Origin: CAG-177 sp003514385
GTDB taxonomy: Bacteria; Bacillota; Clostridia; Oscillospirales; Acutalibacteraceae
Assembly (NCBI GenBank): GCA_051920445.1
Contig: JBPPLN010000002.1
Span: forward strand, 62,001-126,000
Direction of reading: 5' to 3'
Length of the DNA stretch: 64,000 bases
Shown: positions 1 to 8,326 of the stretch, one piece after another
Numbering within the stretch: the stretch's first letter is position 1
How the letters are laid out: each line of letters opens with the position of its first letter
The notes under the pieces: model-generated
Databases searched by the model: none
What the model was told of the DNA's origin: nothing
The model's input: only the letters and a program-made list of their open reading frames with translations
Made by a program: the position numbers and the translations under genes

Positions 1-253
1 CGGCGGTCAGGCGGTAGTTCACCTCGTTGTTTAATTCGCTCGGTATCAGAGCCTCTGTGTCGGGTGAAGACACGGAAAAATTCGTTTTCATTATGGCACT
101 CGCAAGCGGGAAAACGAGCGCGCATATGACCGCCAGCGCAGTGACGCACCGCATTATTTTCTGCATATTTCCCTTTGGCACGAGCGCATATATGACTGAC
201 GAGAATATCGCCGCGGCGCACACGCCGAGCGCCCATTTTTTCAGATCTTCCAT
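1..253 (-). CDS. spoIIIAF: Stage III sporulation protein AF, N-terminal part
   Basis: This is the first 84 codons of SpoIIIAF, cut by the left edge of the window. The protein belongs to the SpoIIIA-SpoIIQ complex, a channel-like assembly between mother cell and forespore. The frame opens with MEDLKKWALG and shows two hydrophobic segments (about residues 8-25 and 36-54), as expected for this two-pass membrane protein. Its ATG lies one base after the spoIIIAE stop codon, so the two are translationally coupled. Identification rests on gene order and the membrane pattern. The C-terminal extracellular part lies outside the window. Confidence 0.85.
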   Translation of the reverse strand, partial: MEDLKKWALGVCAAAIFSSVIYALVPKGNMQKIMRCVTALAVICALVFPLASAIMKTNFSVSSPDTEALIPSELNNEVNYRLTA

Positions 254-254
254 G

Positions 255-1388
255 CTACGCACCCGCTTTCACGGAGATGACTATCCCCGTTGAGATAATA
301 AAGAGAGCTGCTGTAAAAATAACCGCCGCATTTATCACGGTCAGCGCGGACGAGAGAGTATCGAGCACCTCACCCGTTGTGTCGTCCCCCATGGACGAGG
401 ACAGCACACCGAGGAGCTTCAACAAAATAATTCTTGCCGTCAACTGAAGAACGACGGGCAAGTCTATCATCACAACGGCGATAACGCCGAACACGCCGAC
501 CGTGCTTTTGAGCAAAGATACGCTGCCGATTATTGACGAATAAGCATCACTGAGCGCGCCGCCGACTATCGGCACGGCGGAGCTGAGCGCAAGCTTTATG
601 CCTTTTGAAGCTAAAGTGTCCGCGCTACCGGCGAGCAGGCTTTTGAGCCCCAGAACAGCCGAAAATGCCGCCGCAACAAATGACAGAACGCCTATAGTAA
701 GCTTTTTTATCATATCCGCGAGCTTCGTGAGCTTCAATTCCGGGCTCAGCGACGCGGACATACCGAAAGCCGAAAACGCACCGCACAGGGGCATTATTAT
801 ATTCCCTGCCGTCTGCGCCGCCGCCTGAGCCGCAGCCATGGCAAACGATCCGTAAGTCAGGGCGAGCGTGGGATTTCCCGCGGCGGTTATTATGCCGGCG
901 AGCACAGGAATGAGCGCGAGCATAAAATCAGAAGTCGCCTCAACGGCGCTCATCCCCTGCGAGATAACTCCGGCGGACGAAGCAAAGACGGTTATCGCGA
1001 CGGCGCAGCCTATGACTATATTCAGCGGCTCGGAAAAGTTTTCGGCGGCGGCAGTACCTTTGATAAGACCGACGAAAATAACAACGCCCGCGATTATAAC
1101 CATGTCTTTTATCGGCTTTTTGAAGCTTCCGCGTGCGATGTCGGCGAACATGGAGATAATTTTTTTGGGCGAGGGCGAGAACATCGACTGCCAATTTGAT
1201 ATATCTATCCCCGCCGAGTCAATAGTGTCTTTCACATCATCGGGCAGAGAATCGTCGAGGCTGTCCGCTCCGCTCGACTCATAAAAAGACGAATAATTGT
1301 CCGTCGTCTCCTCTTCAAGCGCGAAGCACACGGCGGTATTGAGCGCGAGCAGCATCAGCAGAGCCGCAATCACTTTCAAGCATCTCAT
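255..1388 (-). CDS. spoIIIAE: Stage III sporulation protein AE
   Basis: This 377-residue polytopic membrane protein is the fifth gene of the spoIIIA operon. A signal-peptide-like N-terminus (MRCLKVIAALLMLLALN) is followed by an acidic linker to about residue 75 and then seven or so hydrophobic segments rich in Gly, Ala and Ser. Length and topology match the SpoIIIAE family, the largest membrane component of the SpoIIIA-SpoIIQ complex, needed for forespore sigma-G activity after engulfment. It starts eight bases after the spoIIIAD stop and is followed at once by spoIIIAF. No anomaly was seen. Confidence 0.95.
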   Translation of the reverse strand: MRCLKVIAALLMLLALNTAVCFALEEETTDNYSSFYESSGADSLDDSLPDDVKDTIDSAGIDISNWQSMFSPSPKKIISMFADIARGSFKKPIKDMVIIAGVVIFVGLIKGTAAAENFSEPLNIVIGCAVAITVFASSAGVISQGMSAVEATSDFMLALIPVLAGIITAAGNPTLALTYGSFAMAAAQAAAQTAGNIIMPLCGAFSAFGMSASLSPELKLTKLADMIKKLTIGVLSFVAAAFSAVLGLKSLLAGSADTLASKGIKLALSSAVPIVGGALSDAYSSIIGSVSLLKSTVGVFGVIAVVMIDLPVVLQLTARIILLKLLGVLSSSMGDDTTGEVLDTLSSALTVINAAVIFTAALFIISTGIVISVKAGA

Positions 1389-1397
1389 AGACGTCCC

Positions 1398-1790
1398 TCA
1401 GATATTTATCAGTTCTTTTGCGAGCGTGACCGCCGACTTTATCAGCGGCAGGGCGAGCGCGATTATCGTCGCCTTTGCCGCAAGCTCGGACACGCCCGCC
1501 ACGGCGGAATTGCCGTTGTCGCGGCAGATATCGCCCGCGATCTGCGCCGCGACGGCAACGCCGAGTGCCTTTATCAGCACGGATATGCACTCGCCGCCAG
1601 TCTCCGACATCCCGGAGAAAAAATCAAGCTGCGAGATTATATTCTGCAAAATGCGCACGGCGGACGCAGCTATCACCGCGACTGCCGCTATCTGCACTAT
1701 CGGGGCATACTCCGGGCGGTACTGCTTTATCACGGCACACAGCACGCACACCGACACCGCGAGCGCGGCTGTTTTTATTATCTCCGCCAT
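1398..1790 (-). CDS. spoIIIAD: Stage III sporulation protein AD
   Basis: This is a 130-residue protein starting MAEIIKTAALA, with four hydrophobic segments. SpoIIIAD is a small membrane subunit of the SpoIIIA-SpoIIQ complex and is related in sequence to SpoIIIAC. I chose the ATG at 1790 over an in-frame ATG 33 bases upstream, because the upstream start would lie deep inside spoIIIAC and give an 11-residue extension not typical of the family. The chosen start lies just after the spoIIIAC stop (1792-1794), a coupled arrangement. Confidence 0.92.
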   Translation of the reverse strand: MAEIIKTAALAVSVCVLCAVIKQYRPEYAPIVQIAAVAVIAASAVRILQNIISQLDFFSGMSETGGECISVLIKALGVAVAAQIAGDICRDNGNSAVAGVSELAAKATIIALALPLIKSAVTLAKELINI

Positions 1791-1791
1791 A

Positions 1792-1986
1792 TCAGCCACC
1801 GAGCATGCCGTTGACAGCATCAAGCAGCTGCGAAAGATACGGCAGCAGCATGATAAGCACTGCGGCTATGCCCGCCAGCACGGTTATCAGCGCATAATCA
1901 TCGCGTCCCGCTCTGGATAGTACCTGACTGAGCACCGCCACGATTATGCCGACCATTGCTATTTTTATAACTATTCCCGCTTCCAT
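1792..1986 (-). CDS. spoIIIAC: Stage III sporulation protein AC
   Basis: This is a 64-residue protein with two transmembrane segments (about residues 5-22 and 32-52), the usual size for SpoIIIAC, and a charged RAGRDDYA turn between them. It is the third gene of the operon and forms a membrane subunit with SpoIIIAD. It follows spoIIIAB by 39 bases, with an AGGAA-type ribosome site in that gap. Length, topology and position agree, so the assignment is secure despite the short sequence. Confidence 0.93.
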   Translation of the reverse strand: MEAGIVIKIAMVGIIVAVLSQVLSRAGRDDYALITVLAGIAAVLIMLLPYLSQLLDAVNGMLGG

Positions 1987-2025
1987 AGACGATGCACGGC
2001 AAACGCCGTTCCTTTCCTGAATTTA

Positions 2026-2532
2026 TCAGACAGCCGCTATCACAATGACTGCGCCCGCGAGCGCGCCGAGAGGCGGCAGAACTTTTGCATATTTCTTTTT
2101 CTTCTCCCGCGCCTCCGATAGTCTCAGTTCAAAATCGGCGCAGAACATATCGCAGTTTGCTATCTGCCCCTCGAGCGCGGTGGTGCCGAGCGAGCGGCCG
2201 AAAGAGACAAGCCGCGAGACATCGGACGAGGTCAAGCCGACTGTGTTTTTCCGCGCGGAAAGCGAATCGCTCCACGCCTGCGGAAACGGCTCGGAATCGC
2301 AGAGCTTTATGCACTCCGGGATAAACATGAGTTCTTTCAAATCCGGGGTCGAACCGAGTATCCCGAGCACATCGCCGACCGGGCAGCAGCAGCATTCAAG
2401 CTGGGTCCGCACAACGCGCAGCATAATGCATATCTTTTCAAGCAGGCTCACGCGCAGGCTCAGCATACGCGCCGCATATCCGCCCGCAAGCAGCAGCGCC
2501 GATGCCGTCAGGACGGCTCCGATCATTCGCAT
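2026..2532 (-). CDS. spoIIIAB: Stage III sporulation protein AB
   Basis: This 168-residue protein has an N-terminal membrane anchor (about residues 3-20), a helical soluble part and a C-terminal hydrophobic segment (LPPLGALAGAVIVIAAV). This is the SpoIIIAB layout, a protein with a fold like the type II secretion factor GspF. The start ATG is preceded by AAGGAG with seven bases of spacing, so it is well supported. As sequenced, the spoIIIAA frame runs 95 bases into this gene, which is abnormal and is explained under spoIIIAA. Confidence 0.93.
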   Translation of the reverse strand: MRMIGAVLTASALLLAGGYAARMLSLRVSLLEKICIMLRVVRTQLECCCCPVGDVLGILGSTPDLKELMFIPECIKLCDSEPFPQAWSDSLSARKNTVGLTSSDVSRLVSFGRSLGTTALEGQIANCDMFCADFELRLSEAREKKKKYAKVLPPLGALAGAVIVIAAV

Positions 2533-3472
2533 AAAAATGCTCCTTCAGATCACATATTCCAGCTGTCTCACCCGGGGATTCGCCGAGCATGACGAGCTTC
2601 GAGAACACGCCGGACGCGAGAAGCTCCGCCGCGGCGGGACGGCTACGCAGATCTTCATCTTTGCCGACATGGACACTGACGAGAAAATTCACGCCAGAGT
2701 TCATGCCCTCCAAGATGCGCTTCGTTTCGGAGAGATTGCCTATCTCGTCACAGATGATTATCTGAGGAGAGAGAGTTCTGAGCGCTGTCAAAATACCGAC
2801 ATCTTTCGGATAGCCTGTCAGAACGTCGGAGAAGCCGACATCGCACTGCGGGCATCCGCCGCTCGAAGCGGCTATCTCCCCACGCTCGTCAACTATCGCC
2901 ACACGATAATATCTGCCGCCGGAAACGCCCGACAGCCTGCGTGCGAGGTCGCGCAGGAGCGTTGTTTTGCCCGAGAGCGGAGGCCCCGCAATAATTGCGG
3001 ACACGATTCCATAAGAAAATACAGACGGATATATTTCATCCGCCGCACCCGGAATTTCATGGGCGATACGCAGGTTTACGGACGAGATATCGCGAAAGGA
3101 CTTCACCGTCCCGTTCTCCGCCACAACTGCCGTTCCGCAGACTCCGGCTCTGTGTCCGTGGGCGAGGCTTATAAACCCGCTCGCCGCGGCGGCGGAATTC
3201 GAATGGACGGAATAGCCGCACATGCGCGAGAAGCTCGCCTGAAGCTCCGCAGGAGTTGCCGCAAGCACGCCCGGCGAAAAGACCAATCCGGTTCTGCCGC
3301 TTTCATAGACGAACAGCGAGCCGCCGCGCGTGACTATAACAACGGGTCTCGCGGCGCGCAGGCGTATTTCATACGCGCTCTCTTTGACACGGCTGTCGAC
3401 CCCGAGCAGAGCGGTGCGAAGCCGATCATCGAGAAAGTCTACCGCGCTGTCAAATGAATCTGCCGCCCGCAT
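2438..3472 (-). CDS. spoIIIAA: Stage III sporulation protein AA (ATPase), apparent 3' frameshift
   Basis: SpoIIIAA is the ATPase of the SpoIIIA complex, related to secretion ATPases. A Walker A motif (AGPPLSGKTTLLRDLAR) and a Walker B stretch (QIIICDEIGN) are visible, as is the arginine-rich N-terminal domain. As sequenced the frame gives 344 residues, and the last 35 or so (after KLVMLGESPG) do not look like the family. Removing one base from the CCCGGGG run at 2571-2577 gives the ending VRQLEYVI and a stop at 2545-2547. That stop lies just before the spoIIIAB ribosome site and gives about 308 residues, the usual family length. The CDS is therefore most likely 2545-3472 with a one-base indel. 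The start has GGAGG nine bases upstream. Confidence 0.88.
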   Translation of the reverse strand: MRAADSFDSAVDFLDDRLRTALLGVDSRVKESAYEIRLRAARPVVIVTRGGSLFVYESGRTGLVFSPGVLAATPAELQASFSRMCGYSVHSNSAAAASGFISLAHGHRAGVCGTAVVAENGTVKSFRDISSVNLRIAHEIPGAADEIYPSVFSYGIVSAIIAGPPLSGKTTLLRDLARRLSGVSGGRYYRVAIVDERGEIAASSGGCPQCDVGFSDVLTGYPKDVGILTALRTLSPQIIICDEIGNLSETKRILEGMNSGVNFLVSVHVGKDEDLRSRPAAAELLASGVFSKLVMLGESPGETAGICDLKEHFYANDRSRPDGIGAAACGRICGAYAEPAREPA

Positions 3473-3525
3473 GATATCGCCTCCGTTTCTCTAAATAATA
3501 TGAAGCCTTGTCCCCGGGTAGAACT

Positions 3526-3556
3526 GAAAAAAGCACCCTGCAAAAATGCAGAGTGC
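3526..3556 (-). terminator. Rho-independent terminator of the GH36 gene
   Basis: A ten-base-pair stem with one mismatch (GCACTCTGCA / TGCAGGGTGC on the minus strand) is followed by six T. It ends the alpha-galactosidase transcript and insulates spoIIIAA. Confidence 0.85.
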
Positions 3557-3570
3557 CGATATTGATTTGT

Positions 3571-5253
3571 TTATCTGACTTCGAGTATATTGCTCGCGCC
3601 AGTGAAGAGATTGAAATACAACAGTTTTTCTTCGCCGTTTTCGATGAATTTTATCTCATAGTTTCCGTCCGCGCGGGCACCGACGCATTTGACATCGAGA
3701 ATCTTTGCATCGGATTCTCTGAAAGTCTCTTTGAGCACTTTGAGCTCCGCTTCGCTGTATTCCCCGGCATCGTCGGAGACGAAGAGCACACGCCCGAAAA
3801 GGTTATTTATCTTCGCAAGCAGCAGTTTCTGCTCCCAAGTGAAAGTCAAATTATGGTCGCGCAGGAAGAAAACATCGGGGTCGTTTAAGAACGCTCTGCC
3901 GTTGAGATGGCGGCGGAACATGCTGTTGTTTATGGCGTTCTGTGCGCTGGGCAGCTCGTTGTTTATCGACATGGAGTTATAGAACTTGCCGCCATAAGAT
4001 AAATCGACATCGCAGCTTATTCTGCACGCATCGACAACACCGAACGCGGGGCCGAGCGGCACTCCGCAGCCGAGGATAAGCTTATCGCCGACGCACTCGC
4101 GCAGGAAGTCCATCGCTTCACACATGATGGTTCCGCGGGTCTTGTTGTTGCGCGGAGTCCTGCACTGGCTGTAGAGGAAGTCGAGCTTCACCATATCGTA
4201 GCCCCAGTCGTTCAATACAGTGTCAAAGACTTTTTTCAGATGCTCACGCACCTCGGGGTTATAGATATCGAGCGTATACGCGCCGCCCCACGCGACACAG
4301 CCGAGCTGTGGCTTGCCGTCGGGATTGCGGATGAGCCAATCGGGATGCTCTTTCAATATTCGTGATTTGCCGCGCTGGACATTGAACGGCGCAAGCCATA
4401 TTCCCGCGAGATAGCCCTCCCTGTGGACGGCATCGGCTATTGTTTTCATGCCGTTGGGGAAGTCCTTGCCGTTATAGTCGAGCCAGTCGCCGACAAAAGG
4501 CTCATAACCGTCGTCGATCTGGAATATATTGACGCTCTCGCGCACCCGCGAAAGCCCTTTTAAATCGCGCAGAATTATATTTTCATCTATTTTCTGGAAG
4601 TAGTTATACCACGAAGTATAGCCCGTGAGCCTGTCGATGTGTTTCTTTGCAGGTAGACTCATAGCAGCAAAATACTTATCAAACACCTCGTCGTAGCCGC
4701 CGACAACGCGAACGATATCAAACATCTCATACGGTTCGCTTATAGTCAGCCCCTCGACATCCTTTTCGACGGAGAAGATATGCTTCTCCATATCCGAATA
4801 GAAAACGGTATAGCCGTTTCTCTCGCTCAGCGAGCCGAAGAACTCGAACTCGTCGCCGCGGCGGAGATAAGTATATGTAAAGCTATGGAAGAAGCCCGGG
4901 CGCGTCTCATAACGGGTGAATGCATAGTCGCCGGAGGTTATCGCCATATCTTTCGTATATTTTGTGACACCAGCGAGCGGAGTCGTTCCGCGATAGATAT
5001 CCTCTGCGGACATCTCGCCCGATGTTGTCCACGACTGATAGCCGTTGACAAAGAATTTTTCGTTCTTTTCATACTCGTGCCAGAATTCGAGCGACGCCGA
5101 AATGAGCGTTATCGGGCGCGAGGGAATGAGAGTCAGCTTCACTCCGCTCTCATCGTTAACGGTAATGACCGAGAAGTGCGGTCCAGAATAGCCGACAGTC
5201 TCATAAACTGCGCCGGCGAGAGAATATTTGAGTCTGAATACGGGCTTGTTCAT
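3571..5253 (-). CDS. Alpha-galactosidase-like glycoside hydrolase, family GH36
   Basis: This 560-residue protein has the GH36/melibiase TIM-barrel signatures. IFQIDDGYEPFVGDW and GIWLAPF lie in the middle, and DMVKLDFLYSQC carries the expected catalytic nucleophile Asp. GVVDACRISCDVDLSYGG is the region of the acid/base residue. No signal peptide is present, so it probably acts on imported alpha-galactosides in the cytoplasm. The start at 5253 follows GGGAGGAAACAGG. An ATG 30 bases upstream lacks a ribosome site. It is shorter than classical 700-residue GH36 enzymes, mainly through a reduced N-terminal beta domain. It is monocistronic between two terminators. The exact substrate cannot be told from sequence. 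Confidence 0.85.
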   Translation of the reverse strand: MNKPVFRLKYSLAGAVYETVGYSGPHFSVITVNDESGVKLTLIPSRPITLISASLEFWHEYEKNEKFFVNGYQSWTTSGEMSAEDIYRGTTPLAGVTKYTKDMAITSGDYAFTRYETRPGFFHSFTYTYLRRGDEFEFFGSLSERNGYTVFYSDMEKHIFSVEKDVEGLTISEPYEMFDIVRVVGGYDEVFDKYFAAMSLPAKKHIDRLTGYTSWYNYFQKIDENIILRDLKGLSRVRESVNIFQIDDGYEPFVGDWLDYNGKDFPNGMKTIADAVHREGYLAGIWLAPFNVQRGKSRILKEHPDWLIRNPDGKPQLGCVAWGGAYTLDIYNPEVREHLKKVFDTVLNDWGYDMVKLDFLYSQCRTPRNNKTRGTIMCEAMDFLRECVGDKLILGCGVPLGPAFGVVDACRISCDVDLSYGGKFYNSMSINNELPSAQNAINNSMFRRHLNGRAFLNDPDVFFLRDHNLTFTWEQKLLLAKINNLFGRVLFVSDDAGEYSEAELKVLKETFRESDAKILDVKCVGARADGNYEIKFIENGEEKLLYFNLFTGASNILEVR

Positions 5254-5363
5254 CCTGTTTCCTCCCTGCGATTTTCTCTTCAAGCTTCAGTTTATCATTT
5301 TGAGCCGAAAAAAACAATAGGGATTTAGTGCTGCATCTATCAGGGGTGCAAAATTATAGACAT

Positions 5364-5398
5364 AAAAAAACAGCGCCGCACTCAAAAATGTGCGGTGC
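5364..5398 (-). terminator. Terminator of the small gene
   Basis: On the minus strand a nine-base-pair GC-rich stem (GCACCGCAC / GTGCGGCGC with a wobble) is followed by seven T. It ends the transcript of the 43-residue gene at 5461-5592. Confidence 0.8.
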
Positions 5399-5460
5399 CG
5401 ATATATTGGAACCCTTTCGGGCTTGTTTTAGTTCCTGCGGCTGAGAAGCCGCCGCTTAAG

Positions 5461-5592
5461 TTACAGTGCAGCTTTGCCTGCTACAGAACTAAGCGCGAGA
5501 AGCATCATGAGCTTGTGGAAGCTGAACTTCTTCTCCTTCTCAATCTCACCAAACAGGTCCTGTTCCATCTTGTAGTACTGCTTCATCATCAT
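5461..5592 (-). CDS. Small hypothetical protein, 43 residues
   Basis: This short gene reads MMMKQYYKMEQDLFGEIEKE and ends FHKLMMLLALSSVAGKAAL. It has a charged amphipathic first half, then a short hydrophobic C-terminal stretch. An upstream in-frame ATG at 5610 is only about seven bases from the expected transcription start, while the ATG at 5592 has AAAGGA nine bases upstream, so I prefer the latter. It is a complete unit, with a perfect TTGACA/TATAAT promoter, the gene, a small GC hairpin at 5437-5452 and a terminator. I do not recognise a family. The hydrophobic tail is too short for a typical transmembrane helix, so membrane association is only a guess. Confidence 0.65.
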   Translation of the reverse strand: MMMKQYYKMEQDLFGEIEKEKKFSFHKLMMLLALSSVAGKAAL

Positions 5593-5623
5593 ATCTGTCA
5601 GTCCTTTCATTTGGTATGCTTTC

Positions 5624-5651
5624 ATTATACTCAGTTTCCGTTATTTGTCAA
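5624..5651 (-). promoter_or_regulatory. Consensus sigma-A promoter of the 43-residue gene
   Basis: TTGACA (5646-5651) and TATAAT (5624-5629) are both perfect and are separated by 16 bases. They read toward the small gene at 5461-5592. Confidence 0.85.
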
Positions 5652-5657
5652 GTAATT

Positions 5658-5796
5658 TTGCACAAACAAGTGCGCTCTCATTTGTGCAATTTCACTAAAG
5701 GAACAGACTTTTATAAACCTACCAGTTTGAATAATTGCTTTTAACCGCATTAAAATCTTATGTGCATATTGCACAATCAGAGCGTTCCTGATTGTG
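5658..5796. promoter_or_regulatory. Cluster of TTGCACAA palindromic sites upstream of a promoter
   Basis: TTGCACAA occurs at 5658, in reverse at 5682-5689 (making a perfect 9-bp inverted repeat, TTGCACAAA / TTTGTGCAA, with a 14-base gap) and again at 5769. The last copy flows into a second perfect 9-bp inverted repeat, CACAATCAG (5772-5780) / CTGATTGTG (5788-5796). The first repeat begins seven bases upstream of the -35 box of the small-gene promoter, a normal place for an activator. No gene was found in 5611-5941, and no regulator is encoded next to it. Binding is inferred. Confidence 0.5.
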
Positions 5797-5882
5797 TATT
5801 ATGACGAAGTGTGAGCAGATTTTTTGGAACATCCTACAAAACATGTGTCAAAAGTTTGTTAGAAATGACAACAAAAATATTC

Positions 5883-5914
5883 AAAAAGAGCCTCCGACAC
5901 ATGTCGAAAGCTCT
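5883..5914 (-). terminator. Terminator of the acyl-CoA ligase gene
   Basis: On the minus strand a 13-base-pair stem with two G-U pairs (AGAGCTTTCGACA / TGTCGGAGGCTCT) is followed by five T, 27 bases after the ligase stop codon. Confidence 0.85.
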
Positions 5915-5941
5915 CCTTTTGTGTTATTCTGATGAAAAGAA

Positions 5942-7594
5942 TCAGATCTTACCCGCCTTTTCAAGCTCTTTGTAGTTTCTTCTGATCTTAAGAGTCGTGG
6001 TCTTCGGGAACTCTTCGGAACGGAACTCGAGCTTGTCGATGTTCTTCCATCTGGGCATATCGCGGTTGAACTGGTCAACGGCATCTTTGACGAGCTGATC
6101 GGCATCCTTGCCGTACTCCTCATAGTAAGGATAGACCTCTGCAACAATCTTGTTGCCCTCCTGGCTGACAAGGATCTCATGGATCGCGTGGCAGCGCTGA
6201 GAAAGCTTGTCCTCAAGTTCCTCGGGAGAGACGTTCTTACCGTTGTTTGTAATGATCAGATTCTTCTTGCGGCCGACGAAGAAGAGGAAGCCGTCCTCAT
6301 CGATTCTGCCGTAGTCGCCGGTCTTAAACCAGCCGTTGTCGAATGCCGCGGCGGTTGCCTCGGGATCCTTGTAATAGCCTCTCATGACGTTGGAGCCGCG
6401 GACATATATCTCGCCGACGCCGTCCTCATCGGGATCGTTTATCTTTATCTCGTTGCACGGAAGCGGTCTGCCGACGCTGCCGGGCTTATGATTTTCCATG
6501 GTGTTGGTGGTAACTGCGGGCGAGCACTCAGTTATGCCGTAGCCGTTGAGAACCTGTATACCGAGGTCATAGAGACCCTGCTCATACTCGGGGTCAAGCG
6601 CAGCACCGCCGACAATGATATACTTCAGATTTCCGCCGAGCTGCTCATGAACCTGAGCGAACAACTTGCGGCGGACGTCGATACCGAACTTCATAAGGAA
6701 GCGGCTTATCTTGATGCCCTTCTTGAGGACTTCCTCTCTGCCGGTCTTTCTCGCGGTCTTCCAAACGCGCTTATAGATAGTCTCGACAACCAGCGGAACG
6801 CCGGAAAAGTTCTGAGGATGATGGGTCTGGAAATCCTTAACGAGGTTCTTTATATCTACACAGATATAGCCGTAGGTGATGATGATAAACGCGGCAAAGA
6901 TAGTCGCGACCCACGAGAAGGTGTGGTTAAGCGGCAGGAAGCCGACGGAGTTTCCGCCCTGGAAGCACTTGCAGGAGGAGGTGACAACAGAAGCGAGGTT
7001 GCCGTGAGTGAGCATAACGCCCTTGCTCTTGCCGGTGGTGCCGGAGGTAAAAACGATGGTTGCGAGGTCATCGGGAGATACGACGACATCCTTATACTCG
7101 GTGTAGCCGTCCGCAAGGAGCTTCTCACCCTCATCGATGTACTTCTGAAAATCGGGGATATAGAGATATGTGTCCATGGGAGCACCTATCTCTTTTATCT
7201 TCTCGACTGTCGGAGCATAGTACTCGGAATAGAAGATAGCCTTGCACTCGCCCTCGTTGAGCTGAACGGCAAGATCCTCTGCAGGAAGCTTGGGGTCAAG
7301 CGGAACGCTGACTATCTTTCCGAGAAGGTTCGCAAAAAACGCGATTATCCACTCATAGGAGTTCTCGCCGATAATGGCGACATTGCAGTCCTTGATGCCG
7401 TGGGCAAACATATATGTGCCCAGGCAGTTGATGTCGTGCCAGACATCATTGAAAGTGCTGGTCTTGATGCCGCCCTCGTAGTCATACATGAAAAGGGGCT
7501 GATCCTTTCCCTCGCCTACGCCGTGGATGACAAGCTCTTTTATCGTCTTGACATCGGGCACATCATAGTATACGTCCTTGTACTTCTTTTTCAT
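5942..7594 (-). CDS. Long-chain acyl-CoA synthetase / AMP-dependent ligase
   Basis: This 550-residue ANL-superfamily enzyme activates a carboxylic acid to an acyl-adenylate and then a thioester. The AMP-binding P-loop (IVFTSGTTGKSKGVMLTH), the GYGITECSP motif and the hinge/C-terminal motif GWFKTGDYGRIDEDGFLFFVGRKKNLI are intact. It resembles FadD-like long-chain fatty acid ligases, but acyl length cannot be read from sequence. The start at 7594 has AAGGAA eight bases upstream. The in-frame ATG at 7615 lacks a site. It stands alone, with GtrA upstream on the same strand ending at its own terminator. Confidence 0.88.
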   Translation of the reverse strand: MKKKYKDVYYDVPDVKTIKELVIHGVGEGKDQPLFMYDYEGGIKTSTFNDVWHDINCLGTYMFAHGIKDCNVAIIGENSYEWIIAFFANLLGKIVSVPLDPKLPAEDLAVQLNEGECKAIFYSEYYAPTVEKIKEIGAPMDTYLYIPDFQKYIDEGEKLLADGYTEYKDVVVSPDDLATIVFTSGTTGKSKGVMLTHGNLASVVTSSCKCFQGGNSVGFLPLNHTFSWVATIFAAFIIITYGYICVDIKNLVKDFQTHHPQNFSGVPLVVETIYKRVWKTARKTGREEVLKKGIKISRFLMKFGIDVRRKLFAQVHEQLGGNLKYIIVGGAALDPEYEQGLYDLGIQVLNGYGITECSPAVTTNTMENHKPGSVGRPLPCNEIKINDPDEDGVGEIYVRGSNVMRGYYKDPEATAAAFDNGWFKTGDYGRIDEDGFLFFVGRKKNLIITNNGKNVSPEELEDKLSQRCHAIHEILVSQEGNKIVAEVYPYYEEYGKDADQLVKDAVDQFNRDMPRWKNIDKLEFRSEEFPKTTTLKIRRNYKELEKAGKI

Positions 7595-7768
7595 TTTTTT
7601 GATTCCTTCCCTCATATTTTATTTTCTCTGGCCTTGAACTCCGTACCCCTTACAGAGTTCTCTCAAAACACAATTTTATATGATTGCAGAGCATTCTTTT
7701 TTACTATAACGAAATTAATAAACATTTGCATTAGTTTAGAAAAAGTTTATAATTTGTATTAAAAAGCC

Positions 7769-7806
7769 AAAAAACCGGACGGATCAGCTTCACTGATCGT
7801 GTCCGG
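7769..7806 (-). terminator. Terminator overlapping the gtrA stop codon
   Basis: On the minus strand CCGGACACGATCAG pairs with CTGATCCGTCCGG and is followed by six T. The 5' arm includes the last codons and the stop of the GtrA gene. Confidence 0.85.
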
Positions 7807-8326
7807 TCGATGCGTTTTGCACTTCTTCTTTTTTCGCTTTTTCTTTTGAGGATTTGCCGAGCTTTTTGTATGCAAAGAACTTGTTTGTCACAAAGTTAAA
7901 CGGCGTTACTATAACCGCGACTATGCACGGGACGATATACTCCGCGAGCTTTCTGTCGGTCATATCGACGCCCGACTGCCTTATGGCCTCGCCCAACGAC
8001 CTTACGCCCTCCTCAAGGTTCAATACGTCAAGGAAGAGCCATGTGAGCAAGGTTGTCAAAAACAGTCCCGAGAAAGCATACACAACATAGAGTCTGAGCA
8101 GAACCTGCCAGCCCTTGACTCCCTCATCGCGTTCAAAGACAAGCCTGCTGTTAATCAGATATGATGAGAGCACACTGAGCACGAAGCCCACAAGAGTCGC
8201 AAGCACATAGTGACCCCCGACAAAAACAACGGCGGCATACGCAACATAGTTGACCATCGCGTTTATACTGCCGACGACGATGAATTTCAGGTATTGAATA
8301 ACTGCATTATTACTCTTTTTCTTCAC
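7790..8326 (-). CDS. GtrA family membrane protein
   Basis: This 178-residue protein has four transmembrane segments and the GtrA-type opening LKFIVVGSINAMVNYVAY. GtrA-like proteins are thought to flip or bind polyprenyl-linked sugars for cell-surface glycan decoration. A GTG start at 8326 is chosen because GGGGAGG lies eight bases upstream and because the family starts about ten residues before the first helix. A longer frame to 8428 adds 34 soluble residues without a ribosome site. The C-terminal tail (after KKLGKSSKE) is short and very charged. No glycosyltransferase partner lies beside it. Confidence 0.85.
   Translation of the reverse strand: MKKKSNNAVIQYLKFIVVGSINAMVNYVAYAAVVFVGGHYVLATLVGFVLSVLSSYLINSRLVFERDEGVKGWQVLLRLYVVYAFSGLFLTTLLTWLFLDVLNLEEGVRSLGEAIRQSGVDMTDRKLAEYIVPCIVAVIVTPFNFVTNKFFAYKKLGKSSKEKAKKEEVQNASTGHDQ

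Noticed and set aside
2045..3457. 470-codon open frame on the plus strand
   Set aside because: It is antisense to spoIIIAA and spoIIIAB, has no ribosome site and an Arg/Ser-rich composition typical of shadow frames in GC-rich genes.
6179..7762. 527-codon open frame on the plus strand
   Set aside because: Antisense to the acyl-CoA ligase, whose motifs are intact on the other strand. No ribosome site.
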